A stretch of DNA of 64,000 nt from Maribacter antarcticus DSM 21422 (GTDB taxonomy: Bacteria; Bacteroidota; Bacteroidia; Flavobacteriales; Flavobacteriaceae), in the NCBI RefSeq assembly GCF_000621125.1, contig NZ_JHZC01000007.1, positions 62,001 through 126,000 of the forward strand, read 5' to 3'. The translations under genes were made by a program, and so were the position numbers. Below, piece after piece: positions 9,623 to 18,844 of the stretch; position 1 is the first letter of the stretch; every line of letters begins with the position of its first letter. The notes below the pieces were generated by a model. The model made no database searches. It was given only the letters and a program-made list of their open reading frames with translations, and was not told the origin of the DNA.

Positions 9623-11419
9623 ATGAAAAATATTAGAAATTTTTGCATCATTGCCCATATAGACCATGGTAAGAGCACCTTGGCAGACCGCTTACTGGAA
9701 TTTACCGGTTCGGTTACCGATCGTGAGAGTAAGAATCAGTTGTTGGATAGTATGGATTTGGAACGGGAACGTGGTATTACTATAAAAAGCCACGCCATCC
9801 AAATGGAATATACCTATAAGGGCGAAGAATACATCCTTAACCTCATCGATACTCCTGGCCATGTAGATTTCTCTTACGAAGTATCCCGTTCCATTGCGGC
9901 CTGCGAAGGTGCTCTTTTGGTTGTAGATGCTGCCCAAAGCATACAAGCTCAAACAATTTCAAACCTCTATTTAGCGCTGGAGAATGATTTGGAGATAGTT
10001 CCAGTGCTTAACAAGGTAGATTTACCCAGCGCCAACCCAGAGGAAGTAACAGACGATATTGTAGATCTTTTGGGCTGTAAAGCAGAAGAGATAATCCCTG
10101 CAAGTGCAAAAACAGGTATTGGTATAGAAGAAATACTAAGTGCCATCATTGAGCGTATTCCAGCACCCAAAGGAAACTTGGATGAATCTTTACAGGCCCT
10201 GGTCTTTGATTCGGTCTATAATTCTTTTCGTGGGGTAGAGACCTATTTTAGGGTCATCAACGGGGAAATAAAAAAAGGACAAAAAATAAAATTCGTAGCT
10301 ACAAATAGGGATTATTTTGCGGACGAGGTGGGTACTTTAAAGTTAACACAAGAGATTAAGCAAAGTGTAAAAGCAGGTGATGTTGGTTATTTAATAACAG
10401 GTATAAAGGATGCGCGAGAAGTTAAGGTGGGTGACACCATAACAGATGCTGCAAATCCTACAAAAAACCCTATTCGTGGTTTTGAGGACGTAAAGCCCAT
10501 GGTTTTTGCCGGCATCTATCCAGTGGACACCGAAGAGTTTGAGGAATTGCGTAACTCTATGGAAAAATTACAACTTAACGATGCCTCTTTGGTGTTTGCG
10601 CCGGAAAGTAGTGCCGCACTAGGTTTTGGGTTTCGTTGTGGTTTTTTAGGAATGCTTCATATGGAGATTATTCAGGAACGCCTGGAACGGGAATTTAATA
10701 TGACTGTAATTACAACGGTGCCCAACGTAAGTTACCATGCCTTTACCCGAAAAAACCCAGAGACACCTCTAGTTGTAAATAACCCTACAGATTTGCCTGA
10801 TCCCTCGAGTATAGATCGTGTTGAGGAACCGTATATCAAAGCTACGATTATCACAAAAGCAGACTATGTTGGCAATGTGATGTCTTTGTGTATTGAAAAA
10901 AGAGGACAAATTACAAATCAAACGTATTTAACCACGGAACGTGTTGAGCTTAATTTCGATATGCCCTTGGCGGAAATTGTTTTTGACTTTTACGATCGTT
11001 TAAAAACGGTTTCCAAAGGCTATGCCTCTTTTGATTATACGCCAATAGGTATGCGACCTTCTAAACTCGTTCGTGTTGATATTTTATTAAATACGCAACC
11101 AGTAGATGCGCTATCTGCTTTGCTTCACGCTGACAATGCAGTGAGCATTGGCAAGAAAATCTGTGCAAAGCTAAAAGAACTTATTCCTAGGCAACAATTT
11201 GATATTCCGATACAAGCAGCCATTGGCGCAAAAATTATTTCCAGAGAAACTACAAAAGCATTGCGTAAAGATGTTACCGCCAAATGTTATGGTGGAGATA
11301 TTTCGCGAAAACGTAAACTATTGGAAAAGCAGAAGAAAGGTAAAAAACGTATGCGTCAAGTGGGTAACGTAGAGGTGCCACAGGAAGCTTTTATGGCGGT
11401 GTTGAAATTAAATGATTAA
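9623..11419 (+). CDS. lepA: Elongation factor 4 (LepA), ribosome back-translocase GTPase
   Basis: 598 residues, the usual length for LepA. The P-loop [17 protein letters not shown] lies at about residues 10-26, the G3 motif DTPGHVDF near 76-83 and the G4 motif NKVD near 130. The LepA-specific C-terminal domain is intact, with [16 protein letters not shown] near the end. The protein acts on the 70S ribosome in the cytoplasm and is associated with translation under stress. The gene is monocistronic here: it has its own predicted -7 element (9551) and a strong terminator (11421-11452). Confidence 0.98.
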   Translation: MKNIRNFCIIAHIDHGKSTLADRLLEFTGSVTDRESKNQLLDSMDLERERGITIKSHAIQMEYTYKGEEYILNLIDTPGHVDFSYEVSRSIAACEGALLVVDAAQSIQAQTISNLYLALENDLEIVPVLNKVDLPSANPEEVTDDIVDLLGCKAEEIIPASAKTGIGIEEILSAIIERIPAPKGNLDESLQALVFDSVYNSFRGVETYFRVINGEIKKGQKIKFVATNRDYFADEVGTLKLTQEIKQSVKAGDVGYLITGIKDAREVKVGDTITDAANPTKNPIRGFEDVKPMVFAGIYPVDTEEFEELRNSMEKLQLNDASLVFAPESSAALGFGFRCGFLGMLHMEIIQERLEREFNMTVITTVPNVSYHAFTRKNPETPLVVNNPTDLPDPSSIDRVEEPYIKATIITKADYVGNVMSLCIEKRGQITNQTYLTTERVELNFDMPLAEIVFDFYDRLKTVSKGYASFDYTPIGMRPSKLVRVDILLNTQPVDALSALLHADNAVSIGKKICAKLKELIPRQQFDIPIQAAIGAKIISRETTKALRKDVTAKCYGGDISRKRKLLEKQKKGKKRMRQVGNVEVPQEAFMAVLKLND

Positions 11420-11420
11420 T

Positions 11421-11457
11421 AAACTCTTTTGCTATGGATAGCAAAAGAGTTTATTTT
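11421..11457 (+). terminator. Strong intrinsic terminator of lepA
   Basis: Perfect 15-base inverted repeat AAACTCTTTTGCTAT (11421-11435) and its complement (11438-11452), separated by two bases and followed by a T-rich run. It begins two bases after the lepA stop codon. Confidence 0.85.
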
Positions 11458-11490
11458 AACTGCTTTTATAAGGTCTAAGAATAGTTAGTT

Positions 11491-11787
11491 TTATAAGCTG
11501 CCACATCCATCTTCCAAGGCTTGAACATATTCTGCTGCAGACACCCCTTCATGCTCCTCGGCTGTTAACACTTGAGTCTCTCCTAAAATAGAAACCGTTA
11601 CAATGTCGTCTCCATTATCACAAGATGCGGTGGTAATAGCTGTTCCTAAAAAATCTACAGAACATGAAGCACATATGTTGTCATCATCATCATCGAAACA
11701 TCCTACGAACTCTAAACAGGCAACTATAATTAAACTAAATACTAATTTTCTGATGTGATTAGTTTTTCTTATTAAATCTAAAAACAA
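11491..11787 (-). CDS. Small cysteine-rich hypothetical lipoprotein
   Basis: 98 residues, not recognised as a named family. The first 30 residues form a lipoprotein signal with lipobox EFVGC. The mature part begins with a run of five aspartates and carries a CxxC (CASC), then SCDNGDD and a C-terminal DGCGSL, so four cysteines besides the lipid-bearing one could form disulfides or bind metal. There is no ATG in or upstream of the signal in this frame before a stop; TTG at 11785-11787 is the only start that keeps the complete signal. It lies alone between convergent lepA and the antiporter gene, facing the lepA terminator. Confidence 0.6.
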   Translation of the reverse strand: MFLDLIRKTNHIRKLVFSLIIVACLEFVGCFDDDDDNICASCSVDFLGTAITTASCDNGDDIVTVSILGETQVLTAEEHEGVSAAEYVQALEDGCGSL

Positions 11788-12017
11788 ACTTATAGTAGTT
11801 CGTGCTTTTGAAGTAATTTTTGCTGTCTATACAAGAAAATACGTTGTATAATTCAAGGGTTAGTAGCTAAAGGCCTTAGGAAAATGTGCTGACTGAGGAA
11901 ACAATAGCACTATTATACAGTGCAAAAAGAAAAACGACTAATAGCGTTCTACTTTCACATTATTCCAAAAAAAAAGTTAGAGCATAGTATTTATTTAAGC
12001 AACTAAACCATCACAAG

Positions 12018-13877
12018 CTATTGTTCAGAAGTTACCGCAGCTCCATTTTTAGTTCCTGACGAAAGCATTTTTCCTAAATAAGCTAATTTATAGCCCGCTG
12101 TAATGTCCGTAAAATCTTTACTGAATGCTGAGATGATTTTAAGCTCTCCCTCAGGGGTTTTCAGAAACAAGGGTACAATGTCCGCGTCAGCTTTTGTGAT
12201 TTCTATAAGACCTTCGTAATGTTCCGTATCATTAAGTTCTATTTCATGGATAATAGGGTTCTTTCTTGCAGCTTCCGTCAGTTTAATGAAATCATCGGTA
12301 TGTGAAAAGAGCCCTTCTTTTGGGTTGTTTTCAGGGTCGTTCATTTCATCAGTATCTACCAATCTATATGAACCATTTTCTCCAAAATCTTTCTGAAGCT
12401 TATCTATTGTGTACTTGTTAATATCCGAGTTTCCAGTTAAGGCCATTAAATAACCTACATCGCTCAATTCTATATAATCACTAAGAGTGTCGGCATATAT
12501 ATTAGCTGAAAAAGCCTCTAATCCTAATTTTACAGCTTTATTTATATTAGACTCATTATTATCTATTAACACGGCGTGCCTGTTGTTCTTTAGTAAGTAA
12601 CTGGCAATAAGCCGTGAAACTTTGGAAGCCCCAATAATAAGAATGCCCTCAGATTTATTCAAAAAGACTTTGACTACTTTGGCAAATAATCTTGCTGTAG
12701 TAGCATTGAGCAATACTGTACCTAGGACAATCATGAAGACCAAAGGCGTAATATATTCGGCTCCGGGCACTCCATTAGCAATTAATTTTGAACCAAAAAG
12801 AGATGCAATCCCTGCAGCAACAATACCTCTAGGGCCTACCCAACTTATAAAGAGTTTCTCCTTTAATAATAAATTAGAACCCGCTGAGCTTAGAAATACC
12901 CCCAAAGGACGAATCAAAAACACAATTACAGCAAATAATCCAACTGTTTTCCAAGTTAGAATTAATTTAAGATCTGAAATATTAATATTGGCTGACAACA
13001 AGATAAATAATATCGAAATCAACAAAACACTAAGCGATTCCTTAAAATACAATAACTCTTTTCGGTTGGGCAAGTCCATATTTCCCATAACCATTCCCAT
13101 AACTACAACAGCTAATAGTCCAGACTCATGCGCAAATATTTCCGACTCTACAAAAACCAATAAGACTATGGATAAGGAAACTACATTTAAAAGATAGTGT
13201 GGTATAAAGTTCTTTTTAATGGCAAAAGCCAAACCATGTGCAAACGTGAATCCGAAGGTGAACCCAAAGAGCAATATTTTTCCAAATTCCATCAGCGCGG
13301 TCATCGTGTAGCCTTCCCCACCACCAACACTTATGAATTCAAAAACCAATACAGCCGCCAATGCGCCAATAGGATCAATTAAAATTCCTTCCCATTTTAA
13401 GATGGTAGAAACATCTTTTTTCAGCGGTATATTTCTAAGAATCGGTGTAATTACAGTAGGACCTGTTACGATAATCAAGGCAGAAAATAAAAATGAAATC
13501 TGCCAACTAAGCCCAAATATAAAATGAGCGGCCAAACCTGCAGCTAAAAAGGTAACTAAAGAACCTAAAGTTATCAGTTTGGTAATGACAGGTCCAACAT
13601 TTTTTATCTCAGAACGTTTTAGGGTAAGACCTCCCTCAAAAAGAATGACACTTATCGCTAAGGATACAAAATAGTACAATCCGTCACCTGGAAACAATCC
13701 TTTTTCGCCATTCCAAATGGGTTCTATCAATTTGCCCCCATCTTCTGTATAAAGGGTAGCTATTGGGCCTACAATTAATCCAATTAAGATTAAAGGCAAT
13801 ATAGCAGGCAACTTTAAACGCCATGCCACCCATTGGGCAACAATGCCTAAAATAATGATTCCTGCCAACTCTACCAT
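12018..13877 (-). CDS. Na+(K+)/H+ antiporter (CPA1/NhaP type) with C-terminal TrkA-N domain
   Basis: 619 residues. The N-terminal 400 residues form about 12 transmembrane helices of the cation:proton antiporter family, with FEGGLTL near residue 85 and SWVGPRGIVAAGIASLF near 344-360. A Rossmann-type TrkA-N domain follows, with GILIIGASKVSRLIA near 412-426 and VLIDNNE near 437-443. In known transporters this domain binds nucleotides such as NAD(H) to gate transport. The gene begins 64 bases after the amino-acid permease gene (13942-16143) on the same strand, suggesting a shared transcript for pH and ion balance. Both proteins carry nucleotide-binding sensor domains at their C-termini. Confidence 0.88.
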   Translation of the reverse strand: MVELAGIIILGIVAQWVAWRLKLPAILPLILIGLIVGPIATLYTEDGGKLIEPIWNGEKGLFPGDGLYYFVSLAISVILFEGGLTLKRSEIKNVGPVITKLITLGSLVTFLAAGLAAHFIFGLSWQISFLFSALIIVTGPTVITPILRNIPLKKDVSTILKWEGILIDPIGALAAVLVFEFISVGGGEGYTMTALMEFGKILLFGFTFGFTFAHGLAFAIKKNFIPHYLLNVVSLSIVLLVFVESEIFAHESGLLAVVVMGMVMGNMDLPNRKELLYFKESLSVLLISILFILLSANINISDLKLILTWKTVGLFAVIVFLIRPLGVFLSSAGSNLLLKEKLFISWVGPRGIVAAGIASLFGSKLIANGVPGAEYITPLVFMIVLGTVLLNATTARLFAKVVKVFLNKSEGILIIGASKVSRLIASYLLKNNRHAVLIDNNESNINKAVKLGLEAFSANIYADTLSDYIELSDVGYLMALTGNSDINKYTIDKLQKDFGENGSYRLVDTDEMNDPENNPKEGLFSHTDDFIKLTEAARKNPIIHEIELNDTEHYEGLIEITKADADIVPLFLKTPEGELKIISAFSKDFTDITAGYKLAYLGKMLSSGTKNGAAVTSEQ

Positions 13878-13941
13878 AGTTTCAGTTTTGGGTAAAAATA
13901 ATAATTTAAAAACCGAATTTTGCGTTTAGTTTAAAATCAAA

Positions 13942-16143
13942 TTAATGATTCTTCATGGTAAGTCGTAAAACAGAGCAAGCTGATCTTTCTGTATATTTAT
14001 CCTTGCCTGTGCCAAATAAGATGCTGAGCCAATTATCCTTTTGCGGAGTTCCAAGAATCAATAAATCATAACTGGCAGACATATTTGCGATAGTAGAAAT
14101 AGAGTCACTATTCCTTTTAATTAGTACTGAGCTTTTAGCGGGCACTTTCTCTAAAAGCTTCAATGAATTCTCACGCATCGCTTTCTCATCTTCTTTACTC
14201 ATAGTTTCTGAAACAACATGTAATAAGGTTAATGAAGCACCATAAAAAGCACAAATTCTATCCGCTACTGCTATGAAATTTTTGTCTTTACGTCCTGGCC
14301 TAAGAGCTAAAAGCACCTTGCCAATATGTCTCACCCCTACATCTTTAAAAAGGGCGAAATCAGAATTTATATTGGTTAACAACCATCCTATAGGATTACT
14401 TACTAAAATACCGCTGTGAGCCCTGCCGTTCCAACCCATAACCAACCAATCACAATGGGTTTGATTGCTTAGTTCATGAATTGTATCAGAGATTTCATGT
14501 GTAACGGCTGCTTCAAAATCTATAGTGATATTTTTAGAAATGGCTAATTGAGAAATACGCCTTTCCAAGCTATTTATCTTTGGACTTTCTGCTACCATTG
14601 CGTCCAAAAAAGTTTGATTTGGAACTTCCGTAATATTGACCGTTTGTATTTTATCTCTTTTGTTTATTGCAGCAGCAATTTCTACTAGCATTTCAGGAGA
14701 GGTTTCATTCCCCAAAAGCGGCACCACCACACCAGCATTAGAAGCTAAGTTTCCATCTAAATTCTGTAGTACTTCTGATTGATTGTTCCTATATGTTATC
14801 TCTTTACCCTTTCTTTTGTAAAAAAGATACAATGCTGGTCTATGTCCATATTTTCTTAAGATTCCAGTTCTTGTAGCGCCTTTTCCAAAATAAAAATAGA
14901 TTAATACTCCTATAATTAAAATTGCAATAATGGCCATAAAAGGCCCTAAGCCAAGAAAAATTAATAAGGCAATACCGCTTCCTATACCAAATAATTGTAC
15001 AAAAGGATATAAAGGAGATTTGTAGGGAGGAGCATACCATTGTGCTGAGGTTTCTCTTAAAACGATAACACAGGCGTTTACGAGAATAAACATCATCACC
15101 ATGAATGCACTTGCTAATTTTGCAATTTTTTCAACATCTAAGAATAAAATGACCAAGGCCATAACAAAGCAGGTCATTGTGATTGTTACTACTGGAGTTA
15201 AATATTTAGAATGTATTTTAGACATAAAATCTGGCAACAACTTATCTATAGCCATCGCAAAAGGAAACCTAGATGCAGCCAGCACCCCAGAATTCGCCAT
15301 AGATATCAATGTAATTACCCCTACAATAGCTGCTACATAACCAATCACACTTCCTCCCAAAAGATTGGCAATGGTATAAATAGGTTTAATGTCGGTTTTT
15401 AATTCCTGTAAGGGAAGGTTGCCTACTAATACGAATGCCACCACAACATATATTGTAGTCATAATAAAGAGCGATAAAATCATCGCCCTTGGCAGGTTAA
15501 CACTTGGGTTTTTAATTTCACCGGCTATGGCAGCAACTTTAGTTACCCCAGCGTAAGAAATATATACAAACGCTACTGTAGTAAATAGTCCCATATTACC
15601 CTTGAGTAAAAAAGGATCTAATAGGGCTGCAGAAGTTCTTGGAAGTCCAAAAATTAAAATGATGGCAAGACTTATTAAACTTATAGATACAACTACTATT
15701 TGAACCTTCCCTACCTTCTTTACGCCCAAAATATTTAAAAACAAAATAATCATTAAGAAAACGAGAGCTACATATTTGGTTAGGCCTGGTTCTATGTCCA
15801 CTAAAACAGTTAGGTATGCGCCAAACCCAACCAAAGCAAAAGCGCTTTTAAGTAAAAGGGAGAGCCAAAGACCTATGCCTGCAATCGTGCCAAAGAGAGG
15901 GCCAAAAGCACGTTCAATATAAACATAAGTTCCACCCGATGAAGGCATTGCAGTAGCTAATTCAGACTTTGATAACGCTGCTGGCAAAATACAGACTGCT
16001 GCCAAAAGATAAGCCAGCCAAACCGAGGACCCCGTTTTTGCCGCGGCTAAACCAGGAAGCACAAATATACCGCTACCCAACATACCACCTATACTAATGG
16101 CAACAACTGATGTGAGGGATAAACTACGTTCTAATTTTTTCAA
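13942..16143 (-). CDS. APC-family amino-acid permease fused to two universal-stress-protein domains
   Basis: 733 residues. The first about 440 are a 12-helix amino acid/polyamine/organocation transporter, with the family signature GGMLGSGIFVLPG near 19-31. Two universal-stress-protein (UspA-like) domains follow (about 465-600 and 605-733). The first contains DWLVMGWNGR, the second DLLILGTPQKDNW, matching the ATP-binding ends of Usp folds. The start is TTG at 16141-16143: a TAG lies in frame just upstream and the first ATG would delete most of helix 1. Such fusions are known in Bacteroidota, but their substrate and regulation are poorly defined. Probably in one operon with the downstream antiporter. 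Confidence 0.87.
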   Translation of the reverse strand: MKKLERSLSLTSVVAISIGGMLGSGIFVLPGLAAAKTGSSVWLAYLLAAVCILPAALSKSELATAMPSSGGTYVYIERAFGPLFGTIAGIGLWLSLLLKSAFALVGFGAYLTVLVDIEPGLTKYVALVFLMIILFLNILGVKKVGKVQIVVVSISLISLAIILIFGLPRTSAALLDPFLLKGNMGLFTTVAFVYISYAGVTKVAAIAGEIKNPSVNLPRAMILSLFIMTTIYVVVAFVLVGNLPLQELKTDIKPIYTIANLLGGSVIGYVAAIVGVITLISMANSGVLAASRFPFAMAIDKLLPDFMSKIHSKYLTPVVTITMTCFVMALVILFLDVEKIAKLASAFMVMMFILVNACVIVLRETSAQWYAPPYKSPLYPFVQLFGIGSGIALLIFLGLGPFMAIIAILIIGVLIYFYFGKGATRTGILRKYGHRPALYLFYKRKGKEITYRNNQSEVLQNLDGNLASNAGVVVPLLGNETSPEMLVEIAAAINKRDKIQTVNITEVPNQTFLDAMVAESPKINSLERRISQLAISKNITIDFEAAVTHEISDTIHELSNQTHCDWLVMGWNGRAHSGILVSNPIGWLLTNINSDFALFKDVGVRHIGKVLLALRPGRKDKNFIAVADRICAFYGASLTLLHVVSETMSKEDEKAMRENSLKLLEKVPAKSSVLIKRNSDSISTIANMSASYDLLILGTPQKDNWLSILFGTGKDKYTERSACSVLRLTMKNH

Positions 16144-16250
16144 TTTGGATGGGTGTGAAGGCTAAAAATAGGCTTTTTTTCCTACCTAATAAATGATAAA
16201 CTATTCTTAATACTTTAAGGATTACACAAGGTTTTACTATTTTGCCAGTT

Positions 16251-17111
16251 ATGACGATTTACCCCATAGAAACTGGTAATTTTAAATTAGATGGCGGTGC
16301 TATGTTCGGCGTGGTTCCTAAAACCATTTGGCAACGCACTAATCCGGCGGATGCCAACAACCTCATAGACATTGCAGCCAGAAGTCTCTTGATTAAGGAT
16401 GGCAATAAACTTACCCTTATAGACACTGGTCTGGGCAACAAACAATCCGACAAGTTTTTTGGCTATTATCACTTATGGAGCGATTACAATTTGGATTCGT
16501 CCTTGGCAGCACATGGTTTTCAAAGAGATGATATCACGGATGTTTTTATGACCCATTTACATTTTGACCATTGTGGTGGATGCATACAATGGAACAAAAA
16601 TCGCACAGGATACGAACCTGCTTTTAAAAATGCTAAATTTTGGACGAACGAGGATCATTGGAAATGGGCAACGGAACCCAACCCTAGGGAAAAAGCTTCA
16701 TTCCTAACCGAAAACCTGCTCCCCATGCAAGAAAGTGGCCAGCTTCACTTTTTGCGCATGAACCAACTTCCGTATATGGAAACTTCCGAATTAGGTTTTG
16801 GAATTCATTTTGTAGACGGGCATACGGACAAACAAATGCTTCCTCAAATTAGGTATAAGGGTAAAACTATCGTTTTTGTAGCTGATTTAATCCCCACTGT
16901 GGGCCATATCCCTTTAGTTTATGTAATAGGGTACGATACCCGCCCTTTACTTACTTTAAAAGAAAAAGGAGCTTTTTTAAACTATGCTGCAGAAAACAAA
17001 ATCTATCTCTGTTTTGAACATGATGCCCATAACCAACTATGCACCGTAAAGCATACCGACAAAGGCGTTCGTTTAGATAGTATTTACACTTTTGATGAGC
17101 TCTTTAATTAA
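16251..17111 (+). CDS. Metallo-beta-lactamase-fold hydrolase
   Basis: 286 residues from the ATG at 16251, preferred over a TTG three codons upstream. It has the metallo-beta-lactamase zinc motif HLHFDHCGG (about residues 102-110), a DGHTDKQ segment near 185-191, an aspartate in VADLIP and a late histidine in CFEHDAH. There is no signal peptide, so it is cytoplasmic. The layout resembles quorum-lactonase-like and other small-molecule MBL hydrolases, but the substrate cannot be assigned. It lies 91 bases before the S8 peptidase gene and is divergent from the permease. Confidence 0.85.
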   Translation: MTIYPIETGNFKLDGGAMFGVVPKTIWQRTNPADANNLIDIAARSLLIKDGNKLTLIDTGLGNKQSDKFFGYYHLWSDYNLDSSLAAHGFQRDDITDVFMTHLHFDHCGGCIQWNKNRTGYEPAFKNAKFWTNEDHWKWATEPNPREKASFLTENLLPMQESGQLHFLRMNQLPYMETSELGFGIHFVDGHTDKQMLPQIRYKGKTIVFVADLIPTVGHIPLVYVIGYDTRPLLTLKEKGAFLNYAAENKIYLCFEHDAHNQLCTVKHTDKGVRLDSIYTFDELFN

Positions 17112-17202
17112 TATCTTTGTCTATTACAGGCTAAAAAAACAACCATAAACCCGCGCTTTGCGTAAAAACAATTTTTAAACACATTCCACTAATAATTAAA
17201 AT

Positions 17203-18834
17203 ATGAATAGTACTCTTTCCAAATTTGCTTTTCTTCTTTCGTTACTTACCCTAGTAGGTTGTGGAAACACAAGAGGATTAATTCTTACCCCTGTTGAAAA
17301 CATAGATACTACCCCCTTAAAAATTACCGGCCTTACCACAAAAGAGAAAAAAAATTGGGGTCATTTAGACTTAGTATCGGATACTATTCCTGGGATGAGC
17401 GTTGACAAAGCTTACTCGGATATCATTAAAAATAAAAAAGGAAAAAAGGTCATCGTAGCCGTTTTAGACTCAGGCATGGATTTAAGTCATGAAGATTTGG
17501 ATGATGTGCTTTGGACCAACAAAGGTGAGAAGCCAGGAAATAACAAGGATGATGATGGCAACGGATATGTAGATGACATTCATGGGTATAACTTTTTAGG
17601 AGAATCCTATAACGAGCAGCTAGAGTTTGTGCGCATGCTTAGGCTAAACATTGGCGACCCAACAACCTTAGCGAAAGCAAAAACAAAATTGGATAAAGAA
17701 TATCAAGAAGCCTTGCAGAACAAACGACGGTATGGGCAGATTTTACAAGCGGTAAAAGATGCGGATGCAGCTGTTAAAAAACAATTGGGAAAGGACAGCT
17801 ATACCAAAAAAGAGGTGGCTACCATGGAAACAACCGACGAAGGTATGCTTAGAAACAAGGCTGTTTTAGCACAAATGTTCGACATAAAAGATACGATTTC
17901 AGAAGTAATAGAAGAATTAGGAAGCGGCCTCAAACATTTTACCGGTCAGATAAACTATAACCTCAACAAAGATTTCAATGGTAGAAAAATAGTAGGTGAC
18001 CACCCTTATAATTGGAACGATACCAATTACGGAAACGGAAACCCGAACAACCGCGTAAAGGACGAAAGCCACGGAACACACGTAGCGGGAATTATTGCAG
18101 CGGAACGTAACAATGGTAAGGGTGCGAACGGTGTGGCCAATAATGTTGCTATTATGAGTATCCGTGCTGTGCCTAACGGAGATGAGTACGATAAAGATAT
18201 TGCTTTGGGGATACGATATGCTGTGGATAATGGTGCTAAGGTTATCAACGGTAGCTTTGGTAAATCATTCTCCCCAAATGCGCAATGGGTGTATGATGCT
18301 TTAAAATATGCCGCAGAAAAAGAAGTGCTTTTTGTGCATGCTGCAGGTAATGATGGAGCCAATTTAGATGATTCTTCCAACCCTAACTTTCCAAATGACC
18401 AAGTGAATAATGGTGCTGAATTCTCGGATAATGTAATCACGGTTGGGGCCTTGGACCCAAAATATGGCTCGGCGCTTTTGGCTTCCTACTCTAACTACGG
18501 AAAAATAAATGTAGATGTATTTGCGCCCGGTACGGATATCTATTCTACCTACCCGAATAACGAATATGAATACTCCCCAGGTACTTCAATGGCTGCGCCT
18601 GCCGTTGCGGGTGTTGCTGCCTTATTATTTTCCCAGTATCCCAGCTTAACAGCGTCACAGGTTAAGAAAGTTATTTTACAATCAGGATTGCCCATAAAGG
18701 CGAAAGTGGTGTTGGGTGGCAATACTGCCAAAAATGCTACGCTTCAATCTATATCCGTATCCGGTAAAATTGTAAACGCCTACAACGCTTTGATTATGGC
18801 TTCAAAAGTAGCCAGCGGCACACTTCAACTTTAA
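17203..18834 (+). CDS. S8-family subtilisin-like serine protease lipoprotein
   Basis: 543 residues with a lipoprotein signal (LTLVGC). The catalytic triad is visible: Asp89 in VLDSGMD, His290 in SHGTHVAG and Ser462 in GTSMAAPAVAG. About 200 residues separate Asp and His, far more than in classical subtilisins. The insert (about 125-270) includes a lysine/glutamate-rich, probably helical segment, a feature of a Bacteroidota S8 subgroup. The protein is expected to work in the periplasm or on the surface. The gene ends 10 bases before the M1 peptidase gene, so the two are very likely co-transcribed and may act in sequence, endopeptidase then aminopeptidase. Confidence 0.9.
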   Translation: MNSTLSKFAFLLSLLTLVGCGNTRGLILTPVENIDTTPLKITGLTTKEKKNWGHLDLVSDTIPGMSVDKAYSDIIKNKKGKKVIVAVLDSGMDLSHEDLDDVLWTNKGEKPGNNKDDDGNGYVDDIHGYNFLGESYNEQLEFVRMLRLNIGDPTTLAKAKTKLDKEYQEALQNKRRYGQILQAVKDADAAVKKQLGKDSYTKKEVATMETTDEGMLRNKAVLAQMFDIKDTISEVIEELGSGLKHFTGQINYNLNKDFNGRKIVGDHPYNWNDTNYGNGNPNNRVKDESHGTHVAGIIAAERNNGKGANGVANNVAIMSIRAVPNGDEYDKDIALGIRYAVDNGAKVINGSFGKSFSPNAQWVYDALKYAAEKEVLFVHAAGNDGANLDDSSNPNFPNDQVNNGAEFSDNVITVGALDPKYGSALLASYSNYGKINVDVFAPGTDIYSTYPNNEYEYSPGTSMAAPAVAGVAALLFSQYPSLTASQVKKVILQSGLPIKAKVVLGGNTAKNATLQSISVSGKIVNAYNALIMASKVASGTLQL

Positions 18835-18844
18835 TTATAAAACG

